From Geminicoccus harenae (lineage in GTDB: Bacteria > Pseudomonadota > Alphaproteobacteria > Geminicoccales > Geminicoccaceae): a stretch of 64,000 nucleotides of DNA. Made by a program: the position numbers and the translations under genes. The stretch is taken from the NCBI RefSeq assembly GCF_019800005.1, contig NZ_JABGCL010000013.1:60960-124959 (forward strand), in the 5' to 3' direction. Shown piece after piece: positions 26,549 through 34,173 of the stretch; the first letter of the stretch is position 1, and each line of letters opens with the position of its first letter. Under the pieces are notes generated by a model. That model was not told where the DNA came from. It saw only the letters and a list, made by a program, of their open reading frames with translations, and made no database searches.

Positions 26549-27626
26549 CCTCACGGCCGCACCGGCCGCACGGTCATCACGGCTCCGGACGGCCCTGGAA
26601 TGGGGCTGGCGGATCCCGCTGGCGGTCTGCCTGGCGCTGGTGCTGTTCGAGGCGTTCCTGCGCACGCCGCCGCTTAGGGTCGGCGTCTCGCCGGTCACCT
26701 ACCACCCGGAGCTGGGCTACTGGCACAAGGCCGGCTACCAGGGGCAGTCCTTCTCGGCCTGCTACTCGGTGCCCTACGGCCTGGACGCCCAGGGCCTGCG
26801 CCCATCCCGCGGCCCGGTGCCGGGCAAGAAGGCGATCCTGCTGGGCGACAGCCAGGTCGAGGCGGTCATGGTCGCCGACGAGCAGGTCATGCACCAGCGC
26901 CTCCAGGCCCATCTGGGCGACCGGATCGAGGTGCTGAACTATGGCCTGGCCGGCAGCGGCGCCGACCTGCAGCACCTGGTCCTCCGGCACCTGGCCGATC
27001 TCGACCAGGTCGGCTGGGTCGTGCAGCTGGTCAACCTGGACAGCGACGTCTACGAGGCCAACCCGAACAACGACAAGCCGGGCCAGCGCCCGCGCGCGCG
27101 GCTCCTGTTCGACGACCCGGCCGACCTCGACCATTTCCGCCTGATCCCGCCGGAGCCCTTCACCGGGATGGAGCAGTTCCGCGAGGTCTTCTCGGGCTTC
27201 CAGCTCTATTCCTATTCCCGTGCCGCCCTCCTGCCGGTGCGCAGGCTGATCCGCGAGGTGCGGCAGACGCTCAAGGGCGCCCCGCCGCCGCCCGTGGCCG
27301 GCGCGCCCCAGCCGGCCCGTACCGGCCCCTCGGAACTGTCCTGGACCAACCTGATCGGGGCGATCCGGCAGAACCAGAAGCTGGTGACCGCCCATGGCGC
27401 CCGCTACCTTGCGCTGGTCTGGAACCGCGACCCGCATTTGCTCGCCGAGTGGCAGCGCCGCACCGCACCGCTGGGCCTCCAGACGCTGGACCTGGCGCCG
27501 GCACTCGCAGCATCCGGCGTGGACCCGGCCGGGGTCTCCTTCCCCTGCGACCACCACTTCACCGCCGCCACCCATGACGCGATCGCCAAGGTGCTGGCCA
27601 GGAGCGGCTTCTTCGACCGCTCCTGA
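26520..27626 (+). CDS. SGNH/GDSL-like hydrolase partner of the MBOAT protein
   Basis: A 368-residue protein with one N-terminal transmembrane helix (IPLAVCLALVLFEAFL near residues 32-47) and an SGNH domain. Block I is AILLGDSQVEAVM with the Ser nucleophile, Gly and Asn are in NYGLAGSGADLQH, and the terminal Asp-His motif is CDHHFTAATHDAI. Like AlgJ/AlgX or PatB, it would take acetyl groups delivered by the membrane protein and place them on a periplasmic sugar polymer. The 29-base overlap with the MBOAT gene supports this pairing. The region at 225-275 is a Pro-rich linker. Confidence 0.8.
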   Translation: MQASCTSTSDLTAAPAARSSRLRTALEWGWRIPLAVCLALVLFEAFLRTPPLRVGVSPVTYHPELGYWHKAGYQGQSFSACYSVPYGLDAQGLRPSRGPVPGKKAILLGDSQVEAVMVADEQVMHQRLQAHLGDRIEVLNYGLAGSGADLQHLVLRHLADLDQVGWVVQLVNLDSDVYEANPNNDKPGQRPRARLLFDDPADLDHFRLIPPEPFTGMEQFREVFSGFQLYSYSRAALLPVRRLIREVRQTLKGAPPPPVAGAPQPARTGPSELSWTNLIGAIRQNQKLVTAHGARYLALVWNRDPHLLAEWQRRTAPLGLQTLDLAPALAASGVDPAGVSFPCDHHFTAATHDAIAKVLARSGFFDRS

Positions 27627-27634
27627 CCGGCAGG

Positions 27635-28690
27635 TCACGCAGCCAGTGCCGGATAGTCCGTGTAGCCCTCGGGCCCACCGACATAGAAGGTGTCGGCGTT
27701 CCAGGGGTTCAGCGGCGCGTTCTCGGCAAAGCGGCGCGGCAGGTCCGGGTTGGCGATGAACGCCTTGCCGAACGCCACCGCATCCGCCTCGCCCCGGGCC
27801 AGCACCTCGTCGCCGGCCGCCTGGTCGAAGCTCTCATTGGCGACGAAGATGCCGCCGAACGCCTTCTTGATGGCCGGCCCCAGCCGCGGCTCCTCCAGCC
27901 GCTCGCGGGCGCAGATGAAGGCGATCTTGCGCCGGCCGAGCTCGGCGGCGACATAGCCGAAGGTGCCGGCGAGATCGCTGTCGCCCATGTCGTGGGAATC
28001 GGCACGCGGCGCCAGGTGCATGCCCACCCGGTCCGCCCCCCAGACCGAGACCACTGCATCCGTTACTTCCAGCATCAGCCGGGCGCGGTTCTCGATCGGC
28101 CCACCATACGCGTCGGTGCGGCGGTTGGTGCTGTCCTGCAGGAACTGGTCGAGCAGGTAGCCGTTGGCGCCGTGGATCTCGACCCCGTCGAAGCCCGCGG
28201 CCTGCGCGTTCTGCGCCCCCTTGCGGTAGGCCTCGATCACGCCCGGGATCTCGGCCAGCTCCAGCGGGCGCGGCGTCGCATAAGGCCGCTGCGGCCGCAG
28301 CAGGCTGACATGGCCCTTGGGCTGGACCGCACTGGGGGCGACCGGCAGCTCGCCGTTCAGGAAGACCGGGTCGGAGATCCGCCCGACATGCCAGAGCTGC
28401 AGGAAGATATGGCCGCCCGCGTCATGGACCGCGCGGGTGATCGTCCGCCAGCCTTCGACCTGCTCCTTGGACCAGATCCCGGGCGTGCCGGCATAGCCCA
28501 CGCCCTGCGGGGTAACCGAGGTCGCCTCGGACAGGATCAGGCCGGCACTGGCGCGCTGGACGTAATAGTCGCGCATCAGCACGTTCGGCACGCGGCTCTC
28601 GCCGGCGCGGGCGCGGGTGAGCGGCGCCATCCAGATGCGGTTCTTCAGGCGCAGCGAACCGACATTGATCGGATCGAACAGGTTGGGCAT
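27635..28690 (-). CDS. Alkene reductase of the old yellow enzyme family (NemA-like)
   Basis: A 351-residue FMN-dependent NADH:flavin oxidoreductase starting MPNLFDPINVGSLRLKNR at 28690. Typical features are WMAPLTRARA, the FMN loop, QLWHVGRISDP, and the substrate-binding HGANGYLLDQFLQDSTNRRTDAYGG. It reduces activated alkenes, nitro-esters or N-ethylmaleimide. It is divergent from an ArsR-family gene with a triple half-site operator between, the usual layout for a NemR/ArsR electrophile response. Confidence 0.93.
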   Translation of the reverse strand: MPNLFDPINVGSLRLKNRIWMAPLTRARAGESRVPNVLMRDYYVQRASAGLILSEATSVTPQGVGYAGTPGIWSKEQVEGWRTITRAVHDAGGHIFLQLWHVGRISDPVFLNGELPVAPSAVQPKGHVSLLRPQRPYATPRPLELAEIPGVIEAYRKGAQNAQAAGFDGVEIHGANGYLLDQFLQDSTNRRTDAYGGPIENRARLMLEVTDAVVSVWGADRVGMHLAPRADSHDMGDSDLAGTFGYVAAELGRRKIAFICARERLEEPRLGPAIKKAFGGIFVANESFDQAAGDEVLARGEADAVAFGKAFIANPDLPRRFAENAPLNPWNADTFYVGGPEGYTDYPALAA

Positions 28691-28787
28691 CGTCGCGTTC
28701 CGGCTGGCCGTGCAGCCTCGCGGCTGGACGGGGTCGACCGGATCGGCCGGCAGGCCCTTGCCTCCCCGACCGATCAGGCCAAGTTTC

Positions 28788-28809
28788 ATGTTCGTCGAAC
28801 ATCGAACAT
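28788..28809. promoter_or_regulatory. ArsR-type operator: ATGTTCG-T-CGAACAT plus third half-site
   Basis: A perfect 7-bp dyad at 28788-28802 is followed immediately by another CGAACAT (28803-28809). It lies in the spacer between the divergent alkene reductase and ArsR genes, 16 bases before the ArsR start, so the ArsR protein probably controls both. Confidence 0.6.
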
Positions 28810-28824
28810 GGTGAGACACAGGAC

Positions 28825-29139
28825 GTGAGGCAACCCGACCATCCGGCGATCGATACGGTGCAGCTCACCGAGGTGCTGGCGGCCCTGGCCGACCCGGTCC
28901 GCCTGTCCCTGGTCGCGACGCTGGCGGATGGCGGTGCCCGCACTTGCGGCGAGTTCGACCTGCCGGTCGCCAAGTCCACGCTCAGCCATCACATGAAGGT
29001 GCTGCGCGAAGCCGGCATCCTGACGAGCCGGGTGGAAGGGACCCGCTGCTTCGTGGCGCTGCGCCCGGAGCTGGAGGACCGCTTCCCGGGCCTGTTGGGC
29101 CGCATCCTGGCCCTGGCGGCTCCACCGCTGACGGGCTGA
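28825..29139 (+). CDS. ArsR-family helix-turn-helix repressor
   Basis: A 104-residue winged-helix protein from the GTG at 28825. LTEVLAALADPVRLSLVATLADGG begins the domain and CGEFDLPVAKSTLSHHMKVLREAGILTSRVEGTRCFVAL contains the recognition helix and wing. The ELCVCDL-type arsenic Cys motif is absent (a single Cys in TCGEFD), so it senses something else, perhaps electrophiles given the divergent alkene reductase. Confidence 0.9.
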   Translation: MRQPDHPAIDTVQLTEVLAALADPVRLSLVATLADGGARTCGEFDLPVAKSTLSHHMKVLREAGILTSRVEGTRCFVALRPELEDRFPGLLGRILALAAPPLTG

Positions 29140-29241
29140 AGCCCCGCCTGCCCCTGCGCCTTTCGATGGAGAAGGTCGCTCGTCCAGCTAGAATGACCGC
29201 CGCTCGCCCGGCATCGGGCGGGCAGACAACCGGGAGGCGTC

Positions 29242-30069
29242 ATGGACACGGAAGCGCAGGTCGCGCGCCACTATACGCACGGTGCCCTGGAGCGCTCGAT
29301 CCTCGACGCGCTGGCAAGGGCCGGCAAGGATCCCGACCGGCTCACCGCCGCCGATCTCGCCGGGGTCGACGAGTTCCACCTGGGCTGGCGCCCGTCCACG
29401 ATCGCCCTTTCCCAGGACCTGCGGCTGGCCCCAGGCCAGCGCGTGCTGGATGTCGGCAGCGGCATTGGCGGGCCGGCCCGCTACATGGCGGAGGCGCATG
29501 GCTGCCAGGTCACCGGCATCGACCTGACCGAGGAATTCGTGGCGGTCGCCACCGCCCTTACCCGGCGCTGCGGCTTGGCCGACCGGGTCACGTTCCGGCA
29601 GGGCAGCGGCCTGGCCCTGCCGTTCCCGGACGGCAACTTCGACGCTGCCACCCTGATCCATGTCGGCATGAACATCGAGCGCAAGGACCTGCTGTTCCGC
29701 GAGGTGCGCCGGGTCCTGAGGCCCGGCGGCCGGTTCGGGATCTACGACGTCATGTGCACCGACGAGACGCCGCTGCCCTACCCGATGCCCTGGGCCGCCG
29801 ATGCCGTGACCAGCTTCGTGGAGCCGCCCGTTACCTATCGGACGCTGCTCGGCCAGGCCGGCTTCGAGGTCGAGCAGGAGGTCAACCGGCGCGACTTCGT
29901 GCTGGCGCGCTGGCAGGAGATGCGCGCCGAGGCGGCGGCCCGGGGTCAGCCGCCCCTGAGCCTGCGCAACCTGGTGGGCCCCGCCTTCGAGGAGCGTTTT
30001 GCCAACGTCCTGCGCACCCTGCAGGCCGGCAGCATCGCACCCATCCAGATGATCGCCCGGGCGATCTAG
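29242..30069 (+). CDS. Class I SAM-dependent methyltransferase
   Basis: A 275-residue methyltransferase with motif I VLDVGSGIGGPARYMA at about residues 70-85, motif II VTGIDLTEEFV, motif III LPFPDGNFDAA and post-motif VRRVLRPGGRFGIYDVM. It most resembles sterol/tocopherol or sarcosine-dimethylglycine-type methyltransferases (UbiE/COQ5-like core with a C-terminal cap). Single gene; substrate unknown. A GC-rich hairpin at 29205-29220 lies just upstream. Confidence 0.85.
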   Translation: MDTEAQVARHYTHGALERSILDALARAGKDPDRLTAADLAGVDEFHLGWRPSTIALSQDLRLAPGQRVLDVGSGIGGPARYMAEAHGCQVTGIDLTEEFVAVATALTRRCGLADRVTFRQGSGLALPFPDGNFDAATLIHVGMNIERKDLLFREVRRVLRPGGRFGIYDVMCTDETPLPYPMPWAADAVTSFVEPPVTYRTLLGQAGFEVEQEVNRRDFVLARWQEMRAEAAARGQPPLSLRNLVGPAFEERFANVLRTLQAGSIAPIQMIARAI

Positions 30070-30073
30070 CGCG

Positions 30074-31249
30074 TCACTCGATCCCGAACGTCGCCATCAG
30101 CCGCGCCATGCGCCGGCTGGCCAGCTCCGGATCGTCCAGCACGCCCGCCTGGTCCGCCAGGCGGAACACTTCGGCATAGTGCAGGGCCGAGCGCGCCGCC
30201 TGCTGCCCGCCCAGCATGGCGAAATGGTCCTGGTGCCCGTTCAGCCAGGCCAGCAGCACCACGCCCGACTTGTAGAACCGGGTGGGCGCCTCGAAGATCT
30301 TGCGCGAGAGCGGCACGGTCGGCCGGAGGATCGCCCGGTAGTCCTCCACCCTGCCCTCATCCAGCGCCGCCAGCGCTGCGGCCGCCGCCCGCGCGATCGG
30401 GTCGAAGATGCCCAGCAGCGCGTCGCTGTGCCGTGCGCCGTCGCCCTCGATCAGCTCGGCATAGTTGAAGTCGTCGCCGGTGAAGCACTTCACGCCCTCG
30501 GGCAGGGACCGGCGGAAGCCCAGCTCGCGCTCCTTGTCGAGGAGCGACATCTTCACCCCGTCGATCCGCCCGGCATGGTCCCGGATCAGCCCCAGCAACG
30601 TGGCCTGCGCTTCGTCCAGATCGTGCGATCCCCAGTAACCTTCGAGCTGTGGGTCGAACATCGGCCCCAGCCAGTGCAGCACGACCTTGTCCCGCGCCTG
30701 GCCGATCAGCTCGCCGTAGAGCCGCCGGTAGTCGTCCGGCCCCTTCGCCGCCAGCACCAGCGCCCGGCTGGCCATCAGGATCGCCCGCCCCCCGGCCTTC
30801 TCCACCACTTCGAGCTGCTCCAAATAGGCCCGGCGCACCTCGTCCAGCGTCACGCCTGGCCGCGGCGGCAGCTGATCCGTGCCGACCCCGCAGGCCAGAT
30901 CCGCCCCCGGCACCGTTTTCGCCTCGGCCACCGAGCGGCGGATCAGCGCCGCCGCATCCGGCCAAGCCAGCCCCATGCCGCGCTGCGAGGTGTCCATCGC
31001 CTCGGCGACCTTGAAGCCCAGCCCCCAGAGATGGTGGCGAAAGCGCAAGGTCGCCCCCCAGTCGACCTTGCCGCCCTCGAACGGCACGGCCTCGGCCAGC
31101 GGGTCCGCCACCACATGCGCCGCGGCATAGGCCACGCGGTTGCGCGGTACGGCGGACTTGGCCGGGTAGGGGCAGGCCTTGCCTGGCGTGTAAGTTTCGA
31201 CGCGCCGGTCGGCGCCAGGAAGCAGCACGGCTTGCATGGGTCCAGCCAT
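30074..31249 (-). CDS. DUF993 family protein, dihydrodipicolinate-synthase-like TIM barrel
   Basis: A 391-residue protein starting MAGPMQAVLLPGADRRVETY at 31249; the Met four codons further in is an alternative. It fits DUF993, described as related to the class I aldolase/dihydrodipicolinate synthase fold. Visible blocks are VAYAAAHVVADPLAE, DWGATLRFRHHLWGLGFKVAEAMDTSQRGMGL, LACGVGTDQL, IDGVKMSLLDKERE (a possible Schiff-base Lys in VKMSL) and FTGDDFNYAELI. An aldolase for a keto-deoxy sugar acid is plausible but unproven. A GTAAC-N6-GTTAC dyad just upstream matches the one before the aldo/keto reductase near 2.9 kb, suggesting joint control. Confidence 0.8.
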   Translation of the reverse strand: MAGPMQAVLLPGADRRVETYTPGKACPYPAKSAVPRNRVAYAAAHVVADPLAEAVPFEGGKVDWGATLRFRHHLWGLGFKVAEAMDTSQRGMGLAWPDAAALIRRSVAEAKTVPGADLACGVGTDQLPPRPGVTLDEVRRAYLEQLEVVEKAGGRAILMASRALVLAAKGPDDYRRLYGELIGQARDKVVLHWLGPMFDPQLEGYWGSHDLDEAQATLLGLIRDHAGRIDGVKMSLLDKERELGFRRSLPEGVKCFTGDDFNYAELIEGDGARHSDALLGIFDPIARAAAAALAALDEGRVEDYRAILRPTVPLSRKIFEAPTRFYKSGVVLLAWLNGHQDHFAMLGGQQAARSALHYAEVFRLADQAGVLDDPELASRRMARLMATFGIE

Positions 31250-31259
31250 CCCTGAATAA

Positions 31260-31275
31260 GTAACTGTTGAGTTAC
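31260..31275. promoter_or_regulatory. Dyad GTAAC-N6-GTTAC upstream of the DUF993 gene
   Basis: The core GTAAC-TGTTGA-GTTAC sits in a longer perfect inverted repeat, AAGTAACT-GTTG-AGTTACTT (31258-31277), 10 bases upstream of the DUF993 start. Half-sites and spacing are identical to the palindrome at 2915-2930. Confidence 0.6.
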
Positions 31276-31334
31276 TTTCTGGACCCGGAATGGTCAAGCA
31301 CGCAAGCGCTGCACCGCGCTACGGCAGCCTTCCT

Positions 31335-31372
31335 CCGGTTATAGACAGTATTTCAAAACTATCTATAACCGG
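31335..31372. promoter_or_regulatory. 38-base inverted repeat abutting the nucleotidyltransferase start codon
   Basis: Perfect 11-bp arms (CCGGTTATAGA at 31335-31345 and its complement at 31362-31372) with a 16-base spacer that itself pairs at most positions. The right arm ends three bases before the ATG at 31376 and covers the place of the ribosome site. It may be an autoregulatory operator or an mRNA hairpin that blocks translation. Confidence 0.6.
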
Positions 31373-31375
31373 GAC

Positions 31376-32401
31376 ATGGACCGGATCGACCCTGCCCTCC
31401 TCACCATGTTCGCCGAACTCGACGAGCGCACGGCACAGGCGGCGCTCGTCGAAGGGCTTCCCTTGGACGGCAGCTTCTACCGGCATGAGGTCAAGGGCCG
31501 GCGCTACTGGTATCATCGTGCCTATGACCGCGCAGCCGGCAAGCCGGTGGCACGCTATGTCGGCCCGTCCGAGCCGAAGCTCGACGCCAGGATCGAACGC
31601 TACCGCGAGCTGGCACCGATGCGCACCGAGCGCCGCCGCATGGTCACGCTCCTCAAGCGCGCCGGCTTTCCTGCACCCGACGCCTATACTGGCGATATCA
31701 TCGCGGCCCTGGCCGAGGCCGGGCTGTTTCGCCTGCGCGCGGTACTGGTCGGCACGGCCGCCTATCCGGCCTATGCCGCCCTCCTGGGAGCTCGCCTGCC
31801 TTCAGCGAACATGATGACCCAGGACGTCGATGTCGCCCAGTTCCACGGCATCGCTCTGGCGGTTGGCGACGTCTCGGCCCCCATCCAGGAAAGCCTGGCG
31901 CGGGTGGACAAGAGCTTCCGCCCTGTCCCGACCCTGAAAAGTCCGCTGGACTGCTTCGCCTATGTCGACGCCCGCGGCTTCCGTGTCGAGTTCCTGACAC
32001 CCCACCAGGGCTCGGATGATCAGGCCGCGACGCTCACCCGCCTTCCTGACCTGGATGGGCCGAAGGGCCAGCCGCTCCGCTTCCTGGACTTTCTCATCTA
32101 CCAGGAGATGCCCACCACGCTGCTGCACGGACCGGGCGTGCGCGTGAACGTTCCGGCCCCCGAGCGCTTCACGGTGCACAAGCTGATCATCGCGGCGCGC
32201 CGCTCAGGTGCGGGCCGGCTGAAGGCCGCCAAGGACCTCGCCCAGGCTGGTGCGCTCATCGAGGCGCATGCTGCCAGCCGTCAAATGGACGTGCTACATG
32301 AAACGCTCGAGGAGGCACGAGCCCGCGGGCCCGCCTGGCGCGAAGCGCTGGACCGTTCGTTCGGCCGGCTGCCTCCCCCGATCCGCGCGCTGTTGCCCTG
32401 A
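31376..32401 (+). CDS. GSU2403-type nucleotidyltransferase-fold protein
   Basis: A 341-residue protein of the uncharacterised GSU2403 nucleotidyltransferase-like group (PF12281-type, from pattern memory). The core is FRLRAVLVGTAAYPAYAALLGARLP followed by MMTQDVDVAQF, matching the G(S/T)-x and DxD signature of nucleotidyltransferases. RVNVPAPERFTVHKLIIAARR resembles the helix after the fold in AbiEii-like proteins. The N-terminal 85 residues are basic (YRHEVKGRRYWYHRAYD). A large dyad sits against its start codon, so expression is tightly controlled. It stands alone, with no antitoxin-like partner, and its function is unknown. Confidence 0.75.
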   Translation: MDRIDPALLTMFAELDERTAQAALVEGLPLDGSFYRHEVKGRRYWYHRAYDRAAGKPVARYVGPSEPKLDARIERYRELAPMRTERRRMVTLLKRAGFPAPDAYTGDIIAALAEAGLFRLRAVLVGTAAYPAYAALLGARLPSANMMTQDVDVAQFHGIALAVGDVSAPIQESLARVDKSFRPVPTLKSPLDCFAYVDARGFRVEFLTPHQGSDDQAATLTRLPDLDGPKGQPLRFLDFLIYQEMPTTLLHGPGVRVNVPAPERFTVHKLIIAARRSGAGRLKAAKDLAQAGALIEAHAASRQMDVLHETLEEARARGPAWREALDRSFGRLPPPIRALLP

Positions 32402-32430
32402 ACGCACCCAAGCGTCTGGACACGCCGAGA

Positions 32431-32453
32431 TTTTGTATTGTATCCGAACAAAA
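32431..32453. promoter_or_regulatory. Candidate ROK operator TTTTGT-N11-ACAAAA
   Basis: A perfect 6-bp dyad with an 11-base spacer, 42 bases upstream of the epimerase-like gene. The same TTTGT-N11-ACAAA element occurs at 35405-35425 before the ABC importer. AT-rich arms around an 11-base gap suit NagC/Mlc-type ROK repressors, and a ROK repressor gene lies between the two sites. Confidence 0.6.
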
Positions 32454-32494
32454 GAACGACGCCCAGAGGGCGCACGAGGCACGGGAACGGGATC

Positions 32495-33202
32495 ATGGCC
32501 ACGCAAACGACCGGTGGGGCGCGCTTCGCCAGCCTGCCGAAGGACCGGCTGCTCGCCGAGTTCTCGCTCTGGTCGGCCGATCTCGCGGATCTCGCCGCGG
32601 AGGTCGCCCGGGTCGAGGGCCATGCCGACATCCACCATATCGACGTGGCGGACGGCCATTTCGCCCCGGCCTTCCTGTTCTTCCCCGACCTGGTGGCCCG
32701 GCTGCGCAAGCTGACCGACACGCCGTTCCACGTCCACCTGATGACGACCGACGACATCCTTTCCAGCCAGGCCCGGCAGTTCGCCGAGGCGGGTGCCGAC
32801 CTGATCTCGGTCCATGCCGAGAACGGCAAGGCCGGCCTCGACGTGGTGGCCGAACTGAAGGCCAGCGGCGTGCGCACCGGCGTGGTCGCCCGGGTCGAGA
32901 CCGACCTGGCGGCGCTTGCCCCCTTCCTCGGCTCGGTCGACATGGTGACCCTGCTCGGCACCCGGATCGGGGTGAAGGGCCAGGACCTGGACCCGAACGC
33001 CTGCGCCCGCCTGGAACAGGCCGGCGCCATGCTGCGCGAGGCTGGGCGGCGCAACCAGGTCCTGCTCGCGGCCGATGGCGGCATCCGCGAGCATACCGTG
33101 CCGAAGCTGCGCGCCGCCGGCGCCGACACGGTGGTGATGGGCTCGCTCGCCTTCGGCGCTGCCGATCTCGCCCAGCGCATCGCCTGGTCACGCGGGCTCT
33201 GA
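32495..33202 (+). CDS. Ribulose-phosphate 3-epimerase family protein
   Basis: A 235-residue TIM-barrel epimerase. The active-site blocks are HHIDVADGHFAPAFLFFPDLV (metal His and Asp), FHVHLMTTDD, LISVHAEN and the phosphate-binding AADGGIREHTV with TVVMGSLAF. It would interconvert pentulose (or, like AlsE, hexulose) 5-/6-phosphates. It is not the housekeeping rpe by context, since it heads an operon with a ROK sugar kinase and a ROK repressor, so it most likely acts on the phosphorylated product of the imported sugar. ATG at 32495. Confidence 0.85.
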   Translation: MATQTTGGARFASLPKDRLLAEFSLWSADLADLAAEVARVEGHADIHHIDVADGHFAPAFLFFPDLVARLRKLTDTPFHVHLMTTDDILSSQARQFAEAGADLISVHAENGKAGLDVVAELKASGVRTGVVARVETDLAALAPFLGSVDMVTLLGTRIGVKGQDLDPNACARLEQAGAMLREAGRRNQVLLAADGGIREHTVPKLRAAGADTVVMGSLAFGAADLAQRIAWSRGL

Positions 33203-33210
33203 GCGCGGCG

Positions 33211-34173
33211 ATGCCGGCCCCGCTGGTCATTGCGGTGGACCTGGGCGGCACCTCGCTGCGCGCCGCCTTGGCCACGTCGGATGGGCAGCTCGGCCGGATC
33301 AGCCGGATTCGCACCGACGCCCAGGGCGGGCCGGACAAGGTGGTCGCCCAGATCGCCGACTTGGTCGCCCAGGTCCGGGCCGAGGCCGGTGACGCACTGG
33401 TCCAGGGCATCGGCCTGTCCTCGCCCGGCCCCCTCGACCCCTTCACCGGTACGGTCTTCACCCTGCCGACCTTCCAGGGCTGGCGGGACGTGCCGCTGCG
33501 CGCCCTGCTCGCCGAGCGGACCGGCCTGCCGGTGACGCTGGAGAACGACGCCGCCTCGGCCGCGATCGGCGAATGGCGCTATGGCGCCGGCAAGGGCGTG
33601 GACAGCCTCGTCTATGTCACCGTTTCCACCGGTCTCGGCGGCGGTGTCATCGTCGATGGCCGGCTGCTGCACGGCCGCATGGGCATGGCCGGCCATATCG
33701 GCCACATGACCCTGGACCCGGACGGCCCGCGCTGCGGCTGCGGCAACCCCGGCTGCTGGGAAGCGCTCGCATCCGGGACCGGGCTCGCCCGCATCGCCCG
33801 GGAGCGGCTGGCGGAAGGCGCCGCGTCGTCCCTGCAGGACATCACCGACCGGCCGGTCAGCGCCGAGGACGTGGTCACCGCGGCCCGTGCCGGCGATCCG
33901 CTGGGGGTGGCGCTGATCGCTGACGAGGCCCGCTGGCTGGGGATCGGCATCGTTTCCCTGCTGCATTTGTTCTCGCCCGAGCGGGTAATCCTGGGCGGCG
34001 GCGTCAGCAATGCCCTGGACCTGATGCGCGACGGCATCGCCCGCGAGATCCAGGCAAGGGCGATGGCGCCGTTCCGCTCGGTACCGTTCATGGCGGCCTC
34101 GCTCGGCGGCAATGCCGGTCTCGCCGGTGCTGCCGCCCTCGCCTTCGAGGCGGCCGGGACCGGGCTGGCGTGA
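33211..34173 (+). CDS. ROK family sugar kinase
   Basis: A 320-residue ROK kinase with the ATP-binding AVDLGGTSLRAALA at the N-terminus, the ENDAASAAIGEWRYGAGKG catalytic-Asp block and the ROK zinc motif CGCGNPGCWEALASG, which includes the CxCGxxGCxE pattern. It phosphorylates a hexose or amino sugar in the cytoplasm. It begins 9 bases after the epimerase-like gene and overlaps the ROK repressor by 4 bases. Confidence 0.93.
   Translation: MPAPLVIAVDLGGTSLRAALATSDGQLGRISRIRTDAQGGPDKVVAQIADLVAQVRAEAGDALVQGIGLSSPGPLDPFTGTVFTLPTFQGWRDVPLRALLAERTGLPVTLENDAASAAIGEWRYGAGKGVDSLVYVTVSTGLGGGVIVDGRLLHGRMGMAGHIGHMTLDPDGPRCGCGNPGCWEALASGTGLARIARERLAEGAASSLQDITDRPVSAEDVVTAARAGDPLGVALIADEARWLGIGIVSLLHLFSPERVILGGGVSNALDLMRDGIAREIQARAMAPFRSVPFMAASLGGNAGLAGAAALAFEAAGTGLA

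Noticed and set aside
29205..29220. GC hairpin CGCCCG-GCAT-CGGGCG before the methyltransferase gene as a terminator
   Set aside because: No T-run follows and the preceding ArsR gene ends 65 bases earlier. In this GC range such short stems are common by chance.
32281..33966. 561-codon minus-strand frame opposite the epimerase and ROK kinase
   Set aside because: Antisense to genes with intact active-site motifs; its own translation has no recognisable domain.
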